Part shown: positions 20,806 through 32,574 of the stretch, piece after piece
How the letters are laid out: every line of letters starts with the position of its first letter
How positions within the stretch are numbered: position 1 is the stretch's first letter
DNA from: Peronospora farinosa
Lineage: Eukaryota > Oomycota > Peronosporomycetes > Peronosporales > Peronosporaceae
Assembly (NCBI GenBank): GCA_947646735.1
Contig: CANTFK010000943.1
Coordinates: forward strand, 1-64,000
Direction of reading: 5' to 3'
Length of the DNA: 64,000 nt
The notes under the pieces: generated by a model
What the model was told of the DNA's origin: nothing
What the model saw: only the letters and a program-made list of their open reading frames with translations
Databases searched by the model: none
Made by a program: the position numbers and the translations under genes

Positions 20806-22738
20806 CATAGTAGTCCTTCCTATACCCGAGTTTGGGATGAGCGAATCGTCGTACTTTGACGCTCCAGATTTATTTCTGGAGCACGCGACCTTCCCCCATC
20901 TTACTGGTGTTGAGTGGGATGCCCTTAATCGCCTCGTGGCGATATCGGGAGAGGCATTCGTCGCGTCGTTGATGAGATCAGCGACCCCTGACGCGCAACG
21001 TCTCGCCATACATGAGTTTATGGCACGCGAGCTCGCCGAATCGAACCGGCGAGGCTTAACTTCCTCGCACATCACGTAATGAGGACGTAAAGATTTAAAA
21101 CTTCTCCTAATCAGGATAAAGTAAGGAACGGTTGTCGCTGAATCGGTGGTTTCGAGAAGTTGATATCGCCATCGCCTCGAGACTTCTTGAGGCTCCCCAG
21201 GCGAAGGTCAACTTCGTTCTTTCCCGCTTACCTGGAAGACCAAGGAGTAGGCCCTTGGTAAGCTCGTTGTGGACGAGCACGCGTTCCCCACCCTGAATAA
21301 CATCTAGGACGATCTTCGTCTTGCCTTCGAGCCACCTCAAGAGGATAAATTGGTGCGATTGAGATTTCTGTCTATGCGACAGGGTAAAATGGCGATGCGC
21401 GACTACGTACAGATGGCTAGGCATCTGGCGTCGTGTATTATCACGCACCCCATCGATATGTACACGCAGGTGAATGTCTTTGTGGATGGTATGCGTGAAG
21501 GGCAGACCCGCTTATCGCTGGAGAGCGCCGAGCCTGCCACATTGGAGGAGGCGTTTTCTATATTGCCCTCAATGAGGACTTTAGGGTCACAAAGGCCTAT
21601 GCCAAACCCTCGGTCGTCACCGTTCCCCGGCCTTCTGGTCCGGAACCTATGGAGATCGACGTGATTGAGTCGTCGGGTGACCAACGTCGTGTAACTTCTT
21701 ATAAGGGTGACGCTCGCATCGGGCGTCAAATGGTTTGCTTTCGTTGTCGCAAGCCAGGGCATCGCGCGGCTGAGGGCCGTGCGAAAGCGCAGATATCGGT
21801 GCAAGTTATGGACGCCCATCATGAGGGCGCTGTACTGGACGCACTATCAAAAATCAAGACTGACATATATATAATATGTTTCTTACTAAATATAAATTTA
21901 CATTATGTGGCAAGACGCCCTACTGATGGAGCGGAGGTCCGGATTTCTCGCACGTGAATGCAGTGGTTGAACCAGTATTCCCATCTGAACCTTTTGTGGT
22001 TGAGCAGGGGCTCCTACAAGGGCATTGTGACGACGAGCAAGAGCTCGCCAACGAGTGTGACGTGGACGGACAGGAGTTCCCACGCGAGAGCATGATGGTC
22101 GAACCGGAGTTACCCTCATCACCCACTGTGGTCGAACCGAGGTTCCCACATGGGCACATTGTGGTTGAGCAGGGGCTCCCACACGGGTTTACGGCGGCTG
22201 AGCAGGAGATCCTGCATCAAGTGCCGACGGTCGAGTATGGGTCATTCTCGTCAAGTGTTTCCGGCATCTTGGATGACGACATCCAGTGCCTAGAGGGGGG
22301 TGATGGTTTATCACCTGACTGCGGTTCGCCAGCTTCGAGTAGTGACTCGAAGCACGATGGGGACACCAGCACCGACAATTTAGCGTTGGAATGTGTCCAC
22401 GCTATCGTGTACGCGGAAGGGAGTCCACAAAGGCGCCAATATATCGAGGTCGAGATTCCTCCTCGTCATGCGTCTTCCATTACAAATCTTCCAGGGCTTT
22501 CCTGGAAACATTTCCTACGTGACCTTAAGGGAGGCACTGTGGAACAAGTGTGTCTAATCACCAACGAGGTGGTTACCGTGACAAACGAGGAGCATATGGC
22601 GCGTCCTCGAAGCGCTGAGCCGAAGTCTGCGCGTGAAGAAAGGTTTGCATCACAGTCATGGGAGGCCCTGCGAGAGTCTGGTAACCCCGTCTACGACATT
22701 GCTCGTGAGTATGCAGACGTGTTCCCGGACAAGATCCC
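20549..22738. repeat. Right arm of the 2.19-kb inverted repeat
   Basis: Exact-length partner of 13698-15887 in opposite orientation. Its borders are a point inside the LTR and the point where A truncates B1. It covers all of the B2 gag and linker. Confidence 0.85.
20837..21957 (+). pseudogene. Gag of element B2
   Basis: Frames 20837-21079, 21350-21664 and 21649-21957 give the same products as B1 Gag: N-terminal MSESSYFDAPD..., core QGKMAMRDYVQ...VFVDGMREGQTRLSLESAEP, and knuckle CFRCRKPGHRAAEG with the last Cys lost. The same frameshifts as in B1 break it. Confidence 0.7.
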
Positions 22739-22922
22739 GGCTGAACTTCCTGCGGACCGTGGTGTTCGGCACGAGATTGATCTCGTGCCAGGGTCGAAGT
22801 ATTGTGTGACACGGCAGTGGCCGTTGCCTCGAAATCAAGTCGAAGCTATTGACGCATTCTTCGAAGGCCGCCGCAAAGCGGGTAGAGTATCTCACCACAT
22901 TCGAGTCCACCCTTCTGCGTGA
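21954..22922 (+). pseudogene. Linker and RT start of element B2
   Basis: A 322-codon frame with VVEP/VVEQG repeats, the GLSWKHFLRDLKGGTVEQVC spacer, YADVFPDKIPAELPADRGVRHE and the first RT motif (VPGSKYCVTRQWPLPRNQ). A frameshift at about 22885 ends it in the VRESISPH motif. No protease domain is present. Confidence 0.7.
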
Positions 22923-24442
22923 AGAAGGCTACGGGAGGCTGGCGGATAGTGCATGCGTTTAATAAGTTGAGTGATGCCACTATTCCTGCGCAAACGCCAA
23001 TTCCCAGGAAGGACATGGTGCTGAATTCCATGTCAGGAAGTGTCATCTTCAGTGCCATCGACTTGACCGATGGCTTTTACCAGATTTTGATGCGCCCGAG
23101 CGATATCCCACTCACCGCGGTGAGCACCCCGAGTGGCATGTTATGGGAGTGGCTGGTTATGCCACAAGGATTGAAGAACTCTACGGCCACCTTCAATCGC
23201 ATGGTGTCTTAAGTGTTGAGACCCCTTCGAAACGTTGCCCCAAGTTATTTTGACGACATTTTCGTCCATAGTCGCGCCGAGGGCAACCTCAACGATGTCC
23301 AAGTTCACCTTCAACACCTGAAGCAAGTGTTTCAAGTTATGCGGGACAACAAGTTGTACGCGAATCTCAAGAAGTGTGTCTTTTGTGCACCGGAGATTCC
23401 GGTGTTAGGTTGCTATGTGAGTAAATCGGGAGTTCGAGCTGATCCAGAGAAGGTGTCGTCCATCTGTTCTTGGCCCACGCTCAAGAACCCTACGGAGTTG
23501 CGCCAGTGGCTCGGCTTGGCTAATTATTTGCACAAGTATACAAAGGATTATGCTGGTTCTATCCAGCCTTTGTCGTCACTCTTGAAGAAAGACGCCACGT
23601 GGTTGTGGCGTCCCGAGCACCAAGCAGCCTTCGAAGCAGTAAAGAAGAGCCTATCGTCATAGCCAGTGCTGGTCCTACCAGACGACTCCAAGCCGTTCCA
23701 CGTGGTTTGCTATGCCAGTGATTTTGCAATTTGTTGTGCCCTCATGCAATTTGATGATGAGGTCCGCGAAAAAATCGTGAGCTATCAGTCGCGACAGATG
23801 AAGCCAGCTGAGAAGAAATATCCGGTTCACGACAAGTAGTTGTTGGCGAAGCGCTATGCACTCATCTAGTTTCGCGTGCATCTCCTTGGTGAACGTACAT
23901 TTAATCTGTATACCGATCATGCATCGCTGCACACAGCGATGAAGAGCCCACAATTGTCCCAACGGATGGCACGATGGCTCTCATTCTTCTCTGAGTACAA
24001 CTTTGTCGTGCATTACAAGCCAGGAAAGACTAATATTCTCGCTGACGCCTTGTCACGACGGACCGACTACGATCCTCGGACTGCTCTGAGTCGTCAGGCT
24101 ACTGATGAAGAGGACGATGATGATCGATGTGCGATGTGTGTATCGCTGAATATAACTCGGGTTACACCCGAGCTGTGTTTTCTTGATGAGATCGTCGCAG
24201 CGTACAAGGCCGATTCAGACTATGCGGACAATATCGAGTATCTGCGTGCTCCCAGCGATGCTGCACTGGTAGCCTTATCCCAAACCAAGCGCGCCCACAT
24301 TCATCGATACAGTTTAGACGGCGATTTGCTTCTGTTTAGCACCGACCAATTCGATGCTCTTCGCACGGTGATTACCAATGACATGGTTTTGCGTGCAAGA
24401 ATCATCCACGAGTATCACGATGCCCTTGCTGGCGGCCATTAA
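22919..24442 (+). pseudogene. RT and RNase H of element B2
   Basis: RT motifs AFNKLSDATIPAQTPIPRKD, AIDLTDGFYQ and YFDDIFVHSRAEG are present. Stops fall at about 23210 (TAA), 23660 (TAG), 23837 (TAG), 23866 (TAG) and 24440 (TAA). RNase H shows ALMQFDDEVREKIVSYQSRQMKP and HYKPGKTNILADALSRR. It looks like point-mutational decay of a once complete gene. Confidence 0.8.
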
Positions 24443-24466
24443 GGCCGCGAAAGTCTTTTCGCGGCT

Positions 24467-25180
24467 GTGTCTCGAGACTTCTTCTGGCCCCACATGTATA
24501 AGTGGGTACGCAACTGGATCCGAACGTGCGAAATATGCCAGCGTGTGAAGCCATCTCCATCGTCACAGGCTCCGTTTCGATCGTTGCCAATTGCAGCCGA
24601 GGCCTGGAGATCATTTTGGATGGACTTCATCTTCTGGCTTGCGCCCGGTAGCCAAGCTCGAATGGGCATCTTGTTTTTTGTTGACCGATTCAGCAAGATG
24701 ACACATCTCGTGCCTGTTCACGCTAAGTTTACCGCGGCAGAGACCGTGTCGCACTTCATCGACGCGGTGTTCCGTCATCATGGCCTTCCAGAAAACACTG
24801 TTTTGGACCGTGACCCGCGATTTACGTCCGCATTTTGGACGTCACTTTTCGAGCTCCTCGGGACAAAACTGCTGATGTCGACGGCAGCCCATCCGGAAAC
24901 GGATGGGCAAACCGAGCGCGTGAACCGGGTCCTCGAATACGTTCTTCGGAGTTACGCTACGTCATTCACAAGTTGGAGTGCATTTTTACCACTCGCTGAG
25001 TTCGCACTCAACAACGCCGTACACGCGTCAACAGGGTTGACGCCACTTTTTGTGAATTCGGCTCGTCACCCTCGTGTTCCTACTGTCCTGGCCGTGGGGC
25101 GACCCACAACACCTAGTGGCTCTACTCTGGGGGGGATAAAGGTGATAAACAAGGATCGAGTGCAGATCACGGTATTTTGA
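24467..25180 (+). pseudogene. Integrase of element B2
   Basis: A 237-codon frame: CEICQRVKPSPSSQAPFRSLP (zinc CxxC kept), WMDFIFWLAPGSQARMGILFFVDRFSKMTHL, LDRDPRFTSAFW, TAAHPETDGQTERVNR and FALNNAVHASTGLTPLFVN. The DDE residues are in place. It is separated from upstream pol by a TAA and from the tail by a TGA at 25180. Confidence 0.8.
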
Positions 25181-26230
25181 GCGCGAATGCAGTAACCCGA
25201 TCCAAGGCGACGACGGCCACTTTAACGCCATCAGACGTGGCGTCCCCATTAGCTCGAGGGACTGCGCAGACGTTGATTGACCCGTCTTCGGGCAAGCGTT
25301 CGCCTACTGCCAACTACGCGCCGATTGAGTCGGCGCGACCAATTGATGACATGGCTGTGTCGGAATTTATACTCCAACGTCAAGCCATCACCCGATTTGT
25401 ACGCGACGCATTACAGTCTGCGGTAGATCAACAGAAGGAGAACGCTGACAAACATGGCAGAAAGTACATGAGCAAGTTTGAGAAAGGTGACCGTGTATTA
25501 TTATCTACGGAAGGTTTAAGGGATTCTGCGGTCACTAAGCTGGGCGCGAGTATACTCGCGCCACGCTTCATCGGTCTATTCAATGTTCTAAAGACAAACG
25601 GCGACGCTTATACACTCGACGTCCCCTCTTCACTGCGACTCCACCTGACATTCTATGTCGGGCGGCTGAAAAAATATCGTCCGGCTACGCTTCACGGTTT
25701 GAATCCGATGCCGGCTTTAGAGGTCCGTAAGTCGAACGGCCTTCCCGTCGTGCTCGACGCGCCGATGACATGGGGCGGGGCCTCGATCCCGTCTAAACCT
25801 GACCAAGCACCTGGCGTTCCAGAACCTTTATCAGTTCGATCAGCTCACGGTTCGACTGCCGGGTCTCACTCGCAGTCTGGGCAGCACGCTCACTGGCAGC
25901 CTCAGCCTCCAGCTGAGCATCGTCAGCTTTGTTCACGGCCTGATCAACATCATCCTGGGCGACCAGGATGCCAGCATTACCATCACGAGGGCCCTCCTCC
26001 GCTTGTTGATACGGAGAGACAGATGCGCTGGATTGTAGATCGCATTGTGGGTCACGAGGACCCTCCACAACCAGTACTGCAGTCGGCTCATGAGAAGCGA
26101 GCGGTTCCATCCGCGCGCAGGTACCGAGTACGCTGGCTTGGATCTCCTACCGAGCAGGATACATGGGAACCACGTTCCTTACTCCTTCATGACGCTCCAG
26201 ATGTGGTTCAGTCGTATGAAGCCACGAAGT
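25177..26230 (+). pseudogene. Integrase tail and chromodomain of element B2
   Basis: The first ~350 codons of a 526-codon frame. These are the coiled region (AITRFVRDALQSAVDQQKENADK), GDRVLLS, GDAYTLDVPSSLRLHLTFYVGRLKKY and a chromodomain RWIVDRIVGHEDPP...RRYRVRWLG...TWEPRSLLLHDAPDVVQSYEA. Between tail and chromodomain lies a Gln/His/Pro-rich stretch. Beyond about 26230 the frame stays open to 26757, but that part is complementary to the antisense ORF and contains 18-bp repeats, so it is probably not the selected frame. Confidence 0.7.
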
Positions 26231-27156
26231 CGGGCTATTCCAATGCGTGCGCGCACGCGAACGATCTCGTGACAAACGAGAGCGGTAAGGAGATCCACGT
26301 CGTCGGGAACGGGAACGATGACGCGAACGAGAACGATGTCGCGAACGAGAACGATGCCGTGAACGAGAACGATGTCGCTAATGAGAACGACGCCGTGAAC
26401 GAGAACGTCGCGGTGAATACAAATCACGATTGCGAGGCGAGAATCGTGAAGCAGGACGGGAAGCGAACGTGTCGCTGCCCTGCGCTGATGATCCCGCGGA
26501 GATTGACTCCGCTGTCGCGAGTGGTGCTGCCAGCGAGGCGCACCACGAATAACTGCGCTTCTCCGTTCGCTCAGACTTCGCTCATACTTCGCAATCCAAC
26601 TTCGTTCGCGATCACTGAGTGGACACTCAGCGATGTGTCGTCGCCATTCGTCATGAGTTGGGCGTGGATTCGAGTCACAAGATTGGCATCCTTCATTGAC
26701 ATGAACGAAGCAGAGGCGGTCCTCATTCCAAGCATCCTCACACACTCTTTCGTGTAGCGCGCCGATGGAGTGATCGGCGCGAAGCTCCTCTCGATTGGCG
26801 AGCCATAATTGGAAGCTGCTACCATCCTCGAGCATCCGATTCCAACGTTGGATGAAGGCACACCAAGAACGTTGTAGAGCTTCATGCTCGATTCCATCAA
26901 GACCTTTCCCGCGCAGTTTTCGAAATCGGCGGAAGTAGTCCCGCATCATGTCCAGCGAGTCCGGATCGTGAGCTCCGGACAAGTAGTACAGCGACCAAGG
27001 TATGAGCTGCCGCGCCATGATGCTGGTTGATGCATTCCCGCTAATGTATCTTGGGAGTGCTGCTGGATTGGGTGTTGGGTCTCCGGACATTGCTTGTTCG
27101 TTTGTGAGCGATGGGGTTTCGACAGTTGAGCACTCACGGTTGGCGAGTGCTGTCAT
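26179..27156 (-). CDS. Antisense ORF of element B2 (unknown function)
   Basis: A 325-codon open frame opposite to pol. Its ATG lies 13 bp from the 3' LTR, so the LTR would act as an antisense promoter. Residues ~50-150 match the antisense ORF of A: PWSLYYLSGAHDPDSLDMM, RGK, LQRSWCAFIQRWN, WLANREE, LCFVHVNEGCQSC. Next comes C-x2-C...H-x3-C (GCQSC...RRHIAECP), a possible zinc finger. The tail after about residue 225 is Arg-rich, then becomes low-complexity HGIVLVRDIVLV repeats from an 18-bp tandem repeat (26310-26420) and is probably decayed. No known family recognised. It is intact here although the sense pol is dead. Confidence 0.6.
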   Translation of the reverse strand: MTALANRECSTVETPSLTNEQAMSGDPTPNPAALPRYISGNASTSIMARQLIPWSLYYLSGAHDPDSLDMMRDYFRRFRKLRGKGLDGIEHEALQRSWCAFIQRWNRMLEDGSSFQLWLANREELRADHSIGALHERVCEDAWNEDRLCFVHVNEGCQSCDSNPRPTHDEWRRHIAECPLSDRERSWIAKYERSLSERRSAVIRGAPRWQHHSRQRSQSPRDHQRRAATRSLPVLLHDSRLAIVICIHRDVLVHGVVLISDIVLVHGIVLVRDIVLVRVIVPVPDDVDLLTALVCHEIVRVRARIGIARLRGFIRLNHIWSVMKE

Positions 27157-27169
27157 GAGAAGGGGGTGA

Positions 27170-27511
27170 TGTAATGGGCTACATTACACACATAGTATTA
27201 ACACAAATAAACAATTACATATGTAGGCAGGTGCTGGGCCCGAATAGCGGGCACCGCGTGGTAATTTATTATTGGTTTATTATTGGGGCCTAAAGTCCCA
27301 ATATGGACCAATGATAAATCAACCTGAAATTGTGTGGTTCCCGAAAGGCGGGAACACTGTCGTATTTATTACGACTAAAATTTTCTTAATTAGTACGAAC
27401 TAAAACCAAAATAAAAATCAGAGTTAAATTTACTTAATACCTAATACTTGGGCTTGAGTCTTCCTCAAGCGCACGTGTAAGCTAGTGACGGTACGTTCTA
27501 GCCCCGTTACA
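27170..27511 (+). repeat. 3' LTR of element B2
   Basis: 342 bp, TGTAATGGGC to CCCCGTTACA, preceded by a purine tract and followed by target duplication agttc at 27512-27516. About 13 substitutions distinguish it from the 5' LTR, nearly all in its 3' two thirds. Confidence 0.9.
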
Positions 27512-28370
27512 AGTTCACACTCAATAACTCCGTGCACGCCTCTACCGGCTACACTCCGTTCTATGTGAATGGTCTCACACACCCACGCGTTCCGTTAACG
27601 CTACCACTGAGTGGTTCAGGGCTTGGTGGGGGAGAGGTTGCCGATCGGCTTGCTGATGTCAGCCCTAATACTGTTAAGAAACAGGTGAATACGTTTCTGC
27701 AACGCGACTAAATGTCGTACGACATGTGCAAGACGCAATGGCTGATAGCCAAGACAAACAAAAAGAATATGCGGATGCTAAAGGCAGAGGTTGTATTAAT
27801 GATTCTAAGGTCGGAGACCAAGTATTGTTAAATGCTAAAAACTCACCTACCAATGTAGTATCTGCTGTCTTAAGACGAAGTTGCGCCCGCGCTTTATCGG
27901 ACCCTTTACGGTCTTGGCCAAGAAAGGCCTAGCGTATACGCTTAATTTTCCGCGCAAATTGCGTACGCATCCTTTGTTCTACATCGGCATGCTGAAACCT
28001 TATCGGGATCCGTCCCAAATAGACGCTAAGGCGCTTGCGCTGAGCCCATTTGGCATTGTCGCAGGACGAATCATCTGCACTAACAGGTCAAGCTGAACCT
28101 GCACTCGGGTTCGGCTTTCTTCCAGCGACTCAAGACGGAAGTTCATCGACTGCACATCCTCACAGAGAGACCGCACCTCTTGGAGTATCTCGGCATGAGC
28201 TTGTGCCGGTACACCGGCCTCCTCCGGCTTTGATTAATGGACAGGGGAACCTGCAGTTCCATATTGAACGTCTGTTGCAGAAACGTCGCCGCCATGGTCA
28301 AAACCAGTATCTGGTGAAGTGGCGGGGTTATCCCGAGTCGTGGAACTCATGAGAGCTCGAGGTTTCCTTA
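27512..28370 (+). pseudogene. Integrase C-part and chromodomain of element C
   Basis: It resumes the integrase of C after B2: TLNNSVHASTGYTPFYVNG, then shifted frames with QDAMADSQDKQKEYADAKGRG, PRFIGPFTVLAKKGLAYTL and HPLFYIGMLKPYR. It ends with the chromodomain FHIERLLQKRRRHGQNQYLVKWRGYPESWNS followed by a TGA. 28371-29179, up to the 3' LTR, has no supportable gene; no counterpart of the antisense ORF was found in C. Confidence 0.7.
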
Positions 28371-29179
28371 CGGCAGGATTGCCCGTACGCCGCAGACGTT
28401 TTTGAACGTCGTGTGCAGGTCCAACCTGTTGGTGATGGCATTTCTCACCAGTAGTGGTGAGGATGGACGAGCTCACGGCCTCAGCCTGTCGTGAACTCGC
28501 GACTACGAGTGTAGCCGAAACACTGGAGTGATGCGTAGCAGACGCATATTGCGTTCGTTGTGGCTTCAAGTTGACTCGGGCCTTCATTTTCAGAGTCATC
28601 GTAATGCATTTTCCGTTCGAGACGAACGTCTGCCACGTCGGCACTTGCTCGGAGAGCCCACATGCTGCTTAAGCGTCGTGCATAGTGTGCCAAGCGGCTC
28701 AATGTCTTATCCTCTTCCTCCTACATTTCTTTTGCGAATAAAAGAATGGGAGGGACTGGTGCACCAGGTACTTGCGTAATGAGGCATGCCAAGTATTGAC
28801 TTTGCGTGGTAGTGTGGGTTCCAGGTACCGTTGTCGAAGAGCCGTTCGCGCAGCGACATCCTCAGGCAAAGTTGCCTCAGGCCCTATGGCCCAGCCCAAG
28901 AGGGCGTAGAACCGTGTATAGTAAACGAATTTCTTGTCATCTTCACACTCTAGTGTGGTTAAAGGGGACCCATCGGGGTTTAAGATGACAGTGTCACTTT
29001 TGTAATCACCGCTTCGTCAAGGTCGCCCTCAATGAGATCCCAAAGAGTCTGTAACTCAGTGCCGGGAGGCGTCATGTGTGCCATGCACAACCGTAAGGCT
29101 TAACTTTCGCTAAAGCACTACATCAAAAAGAATTGTGTCGAATGACATTCTATTGGAACGTCAGTCTGGTGGGGAAGAG

Positions 29180-29858
29180 TGTAACGGAGTTACACGATGG
29201 TTGTAACATCATACCGAAAGGACATTACGGTTGAAGTTCTATATTGCATGTTATGCATCCTTAATACCGATCCTTGTAAAAAAGGGGTATCATAAGTGAG
29301 TGATAGTATAAGGTATCAGTAATACCTTATACTATCGATATTAGTTTCATCATTGATACAGTAGTACTAAGTACAACATGCACTGATGATTGGATGATTC
29401 CATATCCAGATACAAGCAATGGCATATTATAATTATTTTAATTGTAGTTAATCTAGTGTAGGTTACTTGAGTAGGATTTCTCGCATAATTTAAAGCATAT
29501 ATAAAATCAGTTCTCATTTTGACTTAAAGATCTCAAGTCTTGATAGACTCGTTCTCTTGTGCACTTCGTGCGTTGGTTCTCTGAACCTCTAAGTTCCTAG
29601 CTTGTTCTTGCACTCTGTTTGTTAATTCTCTGCTTAAGCTATTGCTTGTAGACTAAAACTCCCTCTTAGTTCCTTAGAACAGGGTGACTTCTTAGTCGCT
29701 TAGTTAGTTCCATATAATTAAAGGGCTTTTAGCCCAAACTTTAACTAGTTCCGTAGAGCTAAGTGGCTTGTAGCCGTCATATTGAATTAATTTTATAACT
29801 AAGAAGCTTTTAGCCTCAAAGCCCTCCCTCTGACTAAAGACTGTGTAGCTTTACTACA
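29180..29858 (+). repeat. 3' LTR of element C
   Basis: 679 bp, TGTAACGGAG to TACTACA, followed by tgagc. It includes the same 15-bp-stem hairpin (29302-29336) as the 5' LTR. The last ~80 bp differ strongly from the 5' LTR while the rest is almost identical. Confidence 0.85.
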
Positions 29859-32574
29859 TGAGCTGTACATGACGTGGCATGCGCGCCAATCAGGGTCCTT
29901 GGCATGCCTTATCGCATGCAGTGATGACTTCGCGTTCAGTTGATCGCCTTTCGCAGTCGCGCGGATTGCTTTTAATAAGTCGTGGATCGCGGTGTGGTGA
30001 AATGATCGAAAGGTTCGAAAAAAATAATCTAGCAAATACCGTTGTTCCAGAATCCCGCTCTAAAAATGTCCAATAAGCCGTACGAGACGGTTGGAGAAGG
30101 AAGCAGCGGCATCAAGAACACAAGATATATAGATCAAAAGTTTATCTGGTGTAGACTACACACCACAGTCGTGATTCGAATAGACTGATTCGAAGACCAG
30201 ATTAGGACCGACGAGTCTGGATAGACGGATCGGATCAAGACCAACGAGCCCGGATCGACGAATCAGATCAGGACCAACGAGTCCGGATCGATGGAATAGA
30301 TCAGAATCGACAAATACGAAACGACGGATCAACGGATCAAGATTACAATCCGTATCCTAGCTACAAATAGATCCGTAACCTCGATCTGAAACTGGATCGC
30401 GATCCGTATCCAGTTACATATCGATCCGTTGCCTCAAATCCGAAAACCAGAACGAGATCGAAATCACGATAGTATCTGAGGTGGTCCACATATTGAGATA
30501 TGATTTATTTTTAAAAATGGCGACACGTGGGAGCAGATTCTAGACAACAAATGGGCAAATTCATAGGATTGGCATTTGACTATTTAGCATTTACAGAACT
30601 ATATTTGCTTAAAAGGACACGTGTTGACTTCTCTTCCGGGCTGAATATTTTGGCCATCCGACGTCGAAGACATTGCCTGCAAGCTCACCCTGATTTTTTT
30701 TGGGTCAGGTAAAGGAACTGTTAGGATGCAACAACTACGATTGGAAGTATCAACATGTAAAGTAAGGCAAAAGCAAGTGCAGGGAGGATCAAGTGGTCTG
30801 AAGGCTCTGCTTTAGCGGTCAGAAGTAAAAGCTTCGCCTTATTGGACAATTGAAATCATTTGGGAAGATTAAAAACAAGTACCTATTGATCATGTCAAGT
30901 CCCTACACAAGATCACCAATCCCCCTATCCTTAACATTATTAGGATCAGCATCGACTCAAGTCCACCGAGAAGAATGCAACCCGCCCGACCGAAGTTACA
31001 CAAGGTGAGGAAGTCTTTGTACACAAAGCCGGGGTACCTTCTCCAGTTGTCACTCGTCCGTGCGCCAGTGAAAGTCGAAATCACATCAGAAATATTGTAA
31101 ATCCCACTCCACCACAGCGGTAACAGGGTAGGGAACCGCGAGCATATCCATTACTCGCCCTTGTTAACTGAATATAGCGAATAACCTTGGACGTTACCCT
31201 CTGTTGAATTGCGATTCGCCACTTTAAGTCCTGTCAGACTTAGCCGGAATACGCGATCCACATCTCCTGGAATAACGATGATCGTCACCTTACTATCCAA
31301 TCATTGGAATCCAGCGAATAAAACGTGACTGATGAGTCAACATACAACTAGGCTTCCAGCTGGGGAGCCGCATCATTCACAAAAAGTTACGCTTATCACC
31401 TCTCGAAGCTGTTTGTCCATTAATCAGATGTCCAGTCGAAGGTGATCATCTCCTTAACGTTTGCGAGCAGCTGTGTGATTCAATTACATTGTGGAGAGTT
31501 AAATCAGCTTATCTTCGAAACGAGCCGGATTCAAGTCAGGATCAAGACCCACTCAGACAATTGGCTCGATGAGTCAGCAAGTGCGATCATACAGAGCGAA
31601 AAAAATTTGTAGGCCGGGTGTAGTTTACCTCTACTAAATTCGGTGCTCAAGCGACTCCACGGAAACGAAATCACGTACCACATACTACATTCAAGACGTT
31701 GGTAACCCGGACTGATACTTTCGCCTACTAAAATGGCTAAGACGCGTAATCCATAGCAGCTGCAGAAATAAAAGAAAGATTCGTGGAAATTTGGCCGGGG
31801 TCGCTGACACGGATGAGAAAGCCAAAAACGTATGTTTAGCCCGCAATTCCCTGGCGTGACGCGAGTAGTCGTACGAATGGCTTTGCTCCGACGCGCTCCA
31901 TTCAGATAGGCGAATGACATGACGTGAGCCGGACTAACAGCGTGCGGAACCATAATAATAAAAGGCTGCTTCCATAATTTGTCGCATCGTAGGTCTCGAT
32001 CGTGAACCCCGAACGACAGCCTAGTGAGATCAATTACAAAGATCCGCTAGCGACAAATACAGTAGATGAGGCATCTAGGTGCCGTCGTGGATTGACGGAA
32101 ATTTGGGGAGAAGACTAGGCATGGCAATAATGGCAGATCGCGCTTTCGAGAAGGTAGAATTTTGACGTCCGCAGCGCAAGACGTTTACTTCTTCTTGGTG
32201 GCGGCTGGAGGCGATGGTTGCCAGACAGCCTTGCGCGAATGTGTACCTCACGCCACTGCAGGAAGTGATGATGGTAAAGCAGGTAGGGAAGCGGGTGAGG
32301 AGAAGTCAAGACAGGTGGCATAGCTGAGGCGTTCAACAAAACGACAGGCGCTGCCCCACTAGCGAGAACAAAAACCAATGGAGCAGTTATCGGCGCTACC
32401 CCACGAGCAACAGACGGGAATGATGACGATGGATTAACTACCGCCAGATTTAGTTCGACTGGAGAAGGCGTAGAAAATAACAGGAGAAGCTGTCGTCAAG
32501 GAGGAGTAACTGGAGCTGTTACAGACGAAAATGTGGCCGTGTTTGGAACTACAGAAAGTCGTGAAGACCGACTT
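29859..32574. other. About 2.7 kb of decayed repeat sequence
   Basis: No gene supported. 30180-30340 holds degenerate direct repeats around ggaccaacgagtccggatcg. About 30890-31115 is an old copy of the 245-bp LTR X (shared gaatgcaacccgcc, acacaaggtgag, cccactccaccaca). The rest shows only short, unrelated frames. Confidence 0.5.

Larger units (their letters stand above)
20463..27511 (+). mobile_element. Ty3/gypsy element B2, inserted in integrase of C
   Basis: A complete structure with LTRs 20463-20805 and 27170-27511 (about 4% different by eye) and a perfect 5-bp target duplication, agttc, on both sides. Gene order is gag, linker, RT, RNase H, integrase, chromodomain, then an antisense ORF, polypurine tract (GAAGGGGGTGA) and 3' LTR. 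Protease and most of the primer site are missing, and pol has at least six stops or frameshifts. Removing B2 restores the reading frame of C integrase. Confidence 0.92.
5155..29858 (+). mobile_element. Ty3/gypsy LTR retrotransposon C (old host element, split by two insertions)
   Basis: Bounded by 681/679-bp LTRs in the same orientation that begin TGTAACGG and end ACA. The flanking 5-mers are cgagc on the left and tgagc on the right, a target duplication with one mismatch. Gene order on + is gag, aspartic protease, RT, RNase H, integrase, chromodomain. B1 interrupts gag at 6072/15972 and B2 interrupts integrase at 20462/27512. Without these, C is about 7.8 kb. Stops and frameshifts in gag, RT and integrase make it dead. 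The first ~600 bp of the two LTRs are nearly identical. Confidence 0.85.

Noticed and set aside
26310..26420. Regular short repeats that could suggest a CRISPR-like array
   Set aside because: The units are contiguous 18-bp tandem repeats without spacers, inside a eukaryotic retrotransposon.
26231..26757. C-terminal extension of the B2 pol frame after the chromodomain
   Set aside because: It is low-complexity (NENDVANENDAV from 18-bp repeats) and complementary to the antisense ORF, which shows the cross-family similarity.
32115..32378. Minus-strand frame with hydrophobic start (MVFVLASGAAPVVLL) as a possible secreted effector
   Set aside because: No RXLR-EER or LFLAK motif, no support as a gene, and it sits within decayed repeats.
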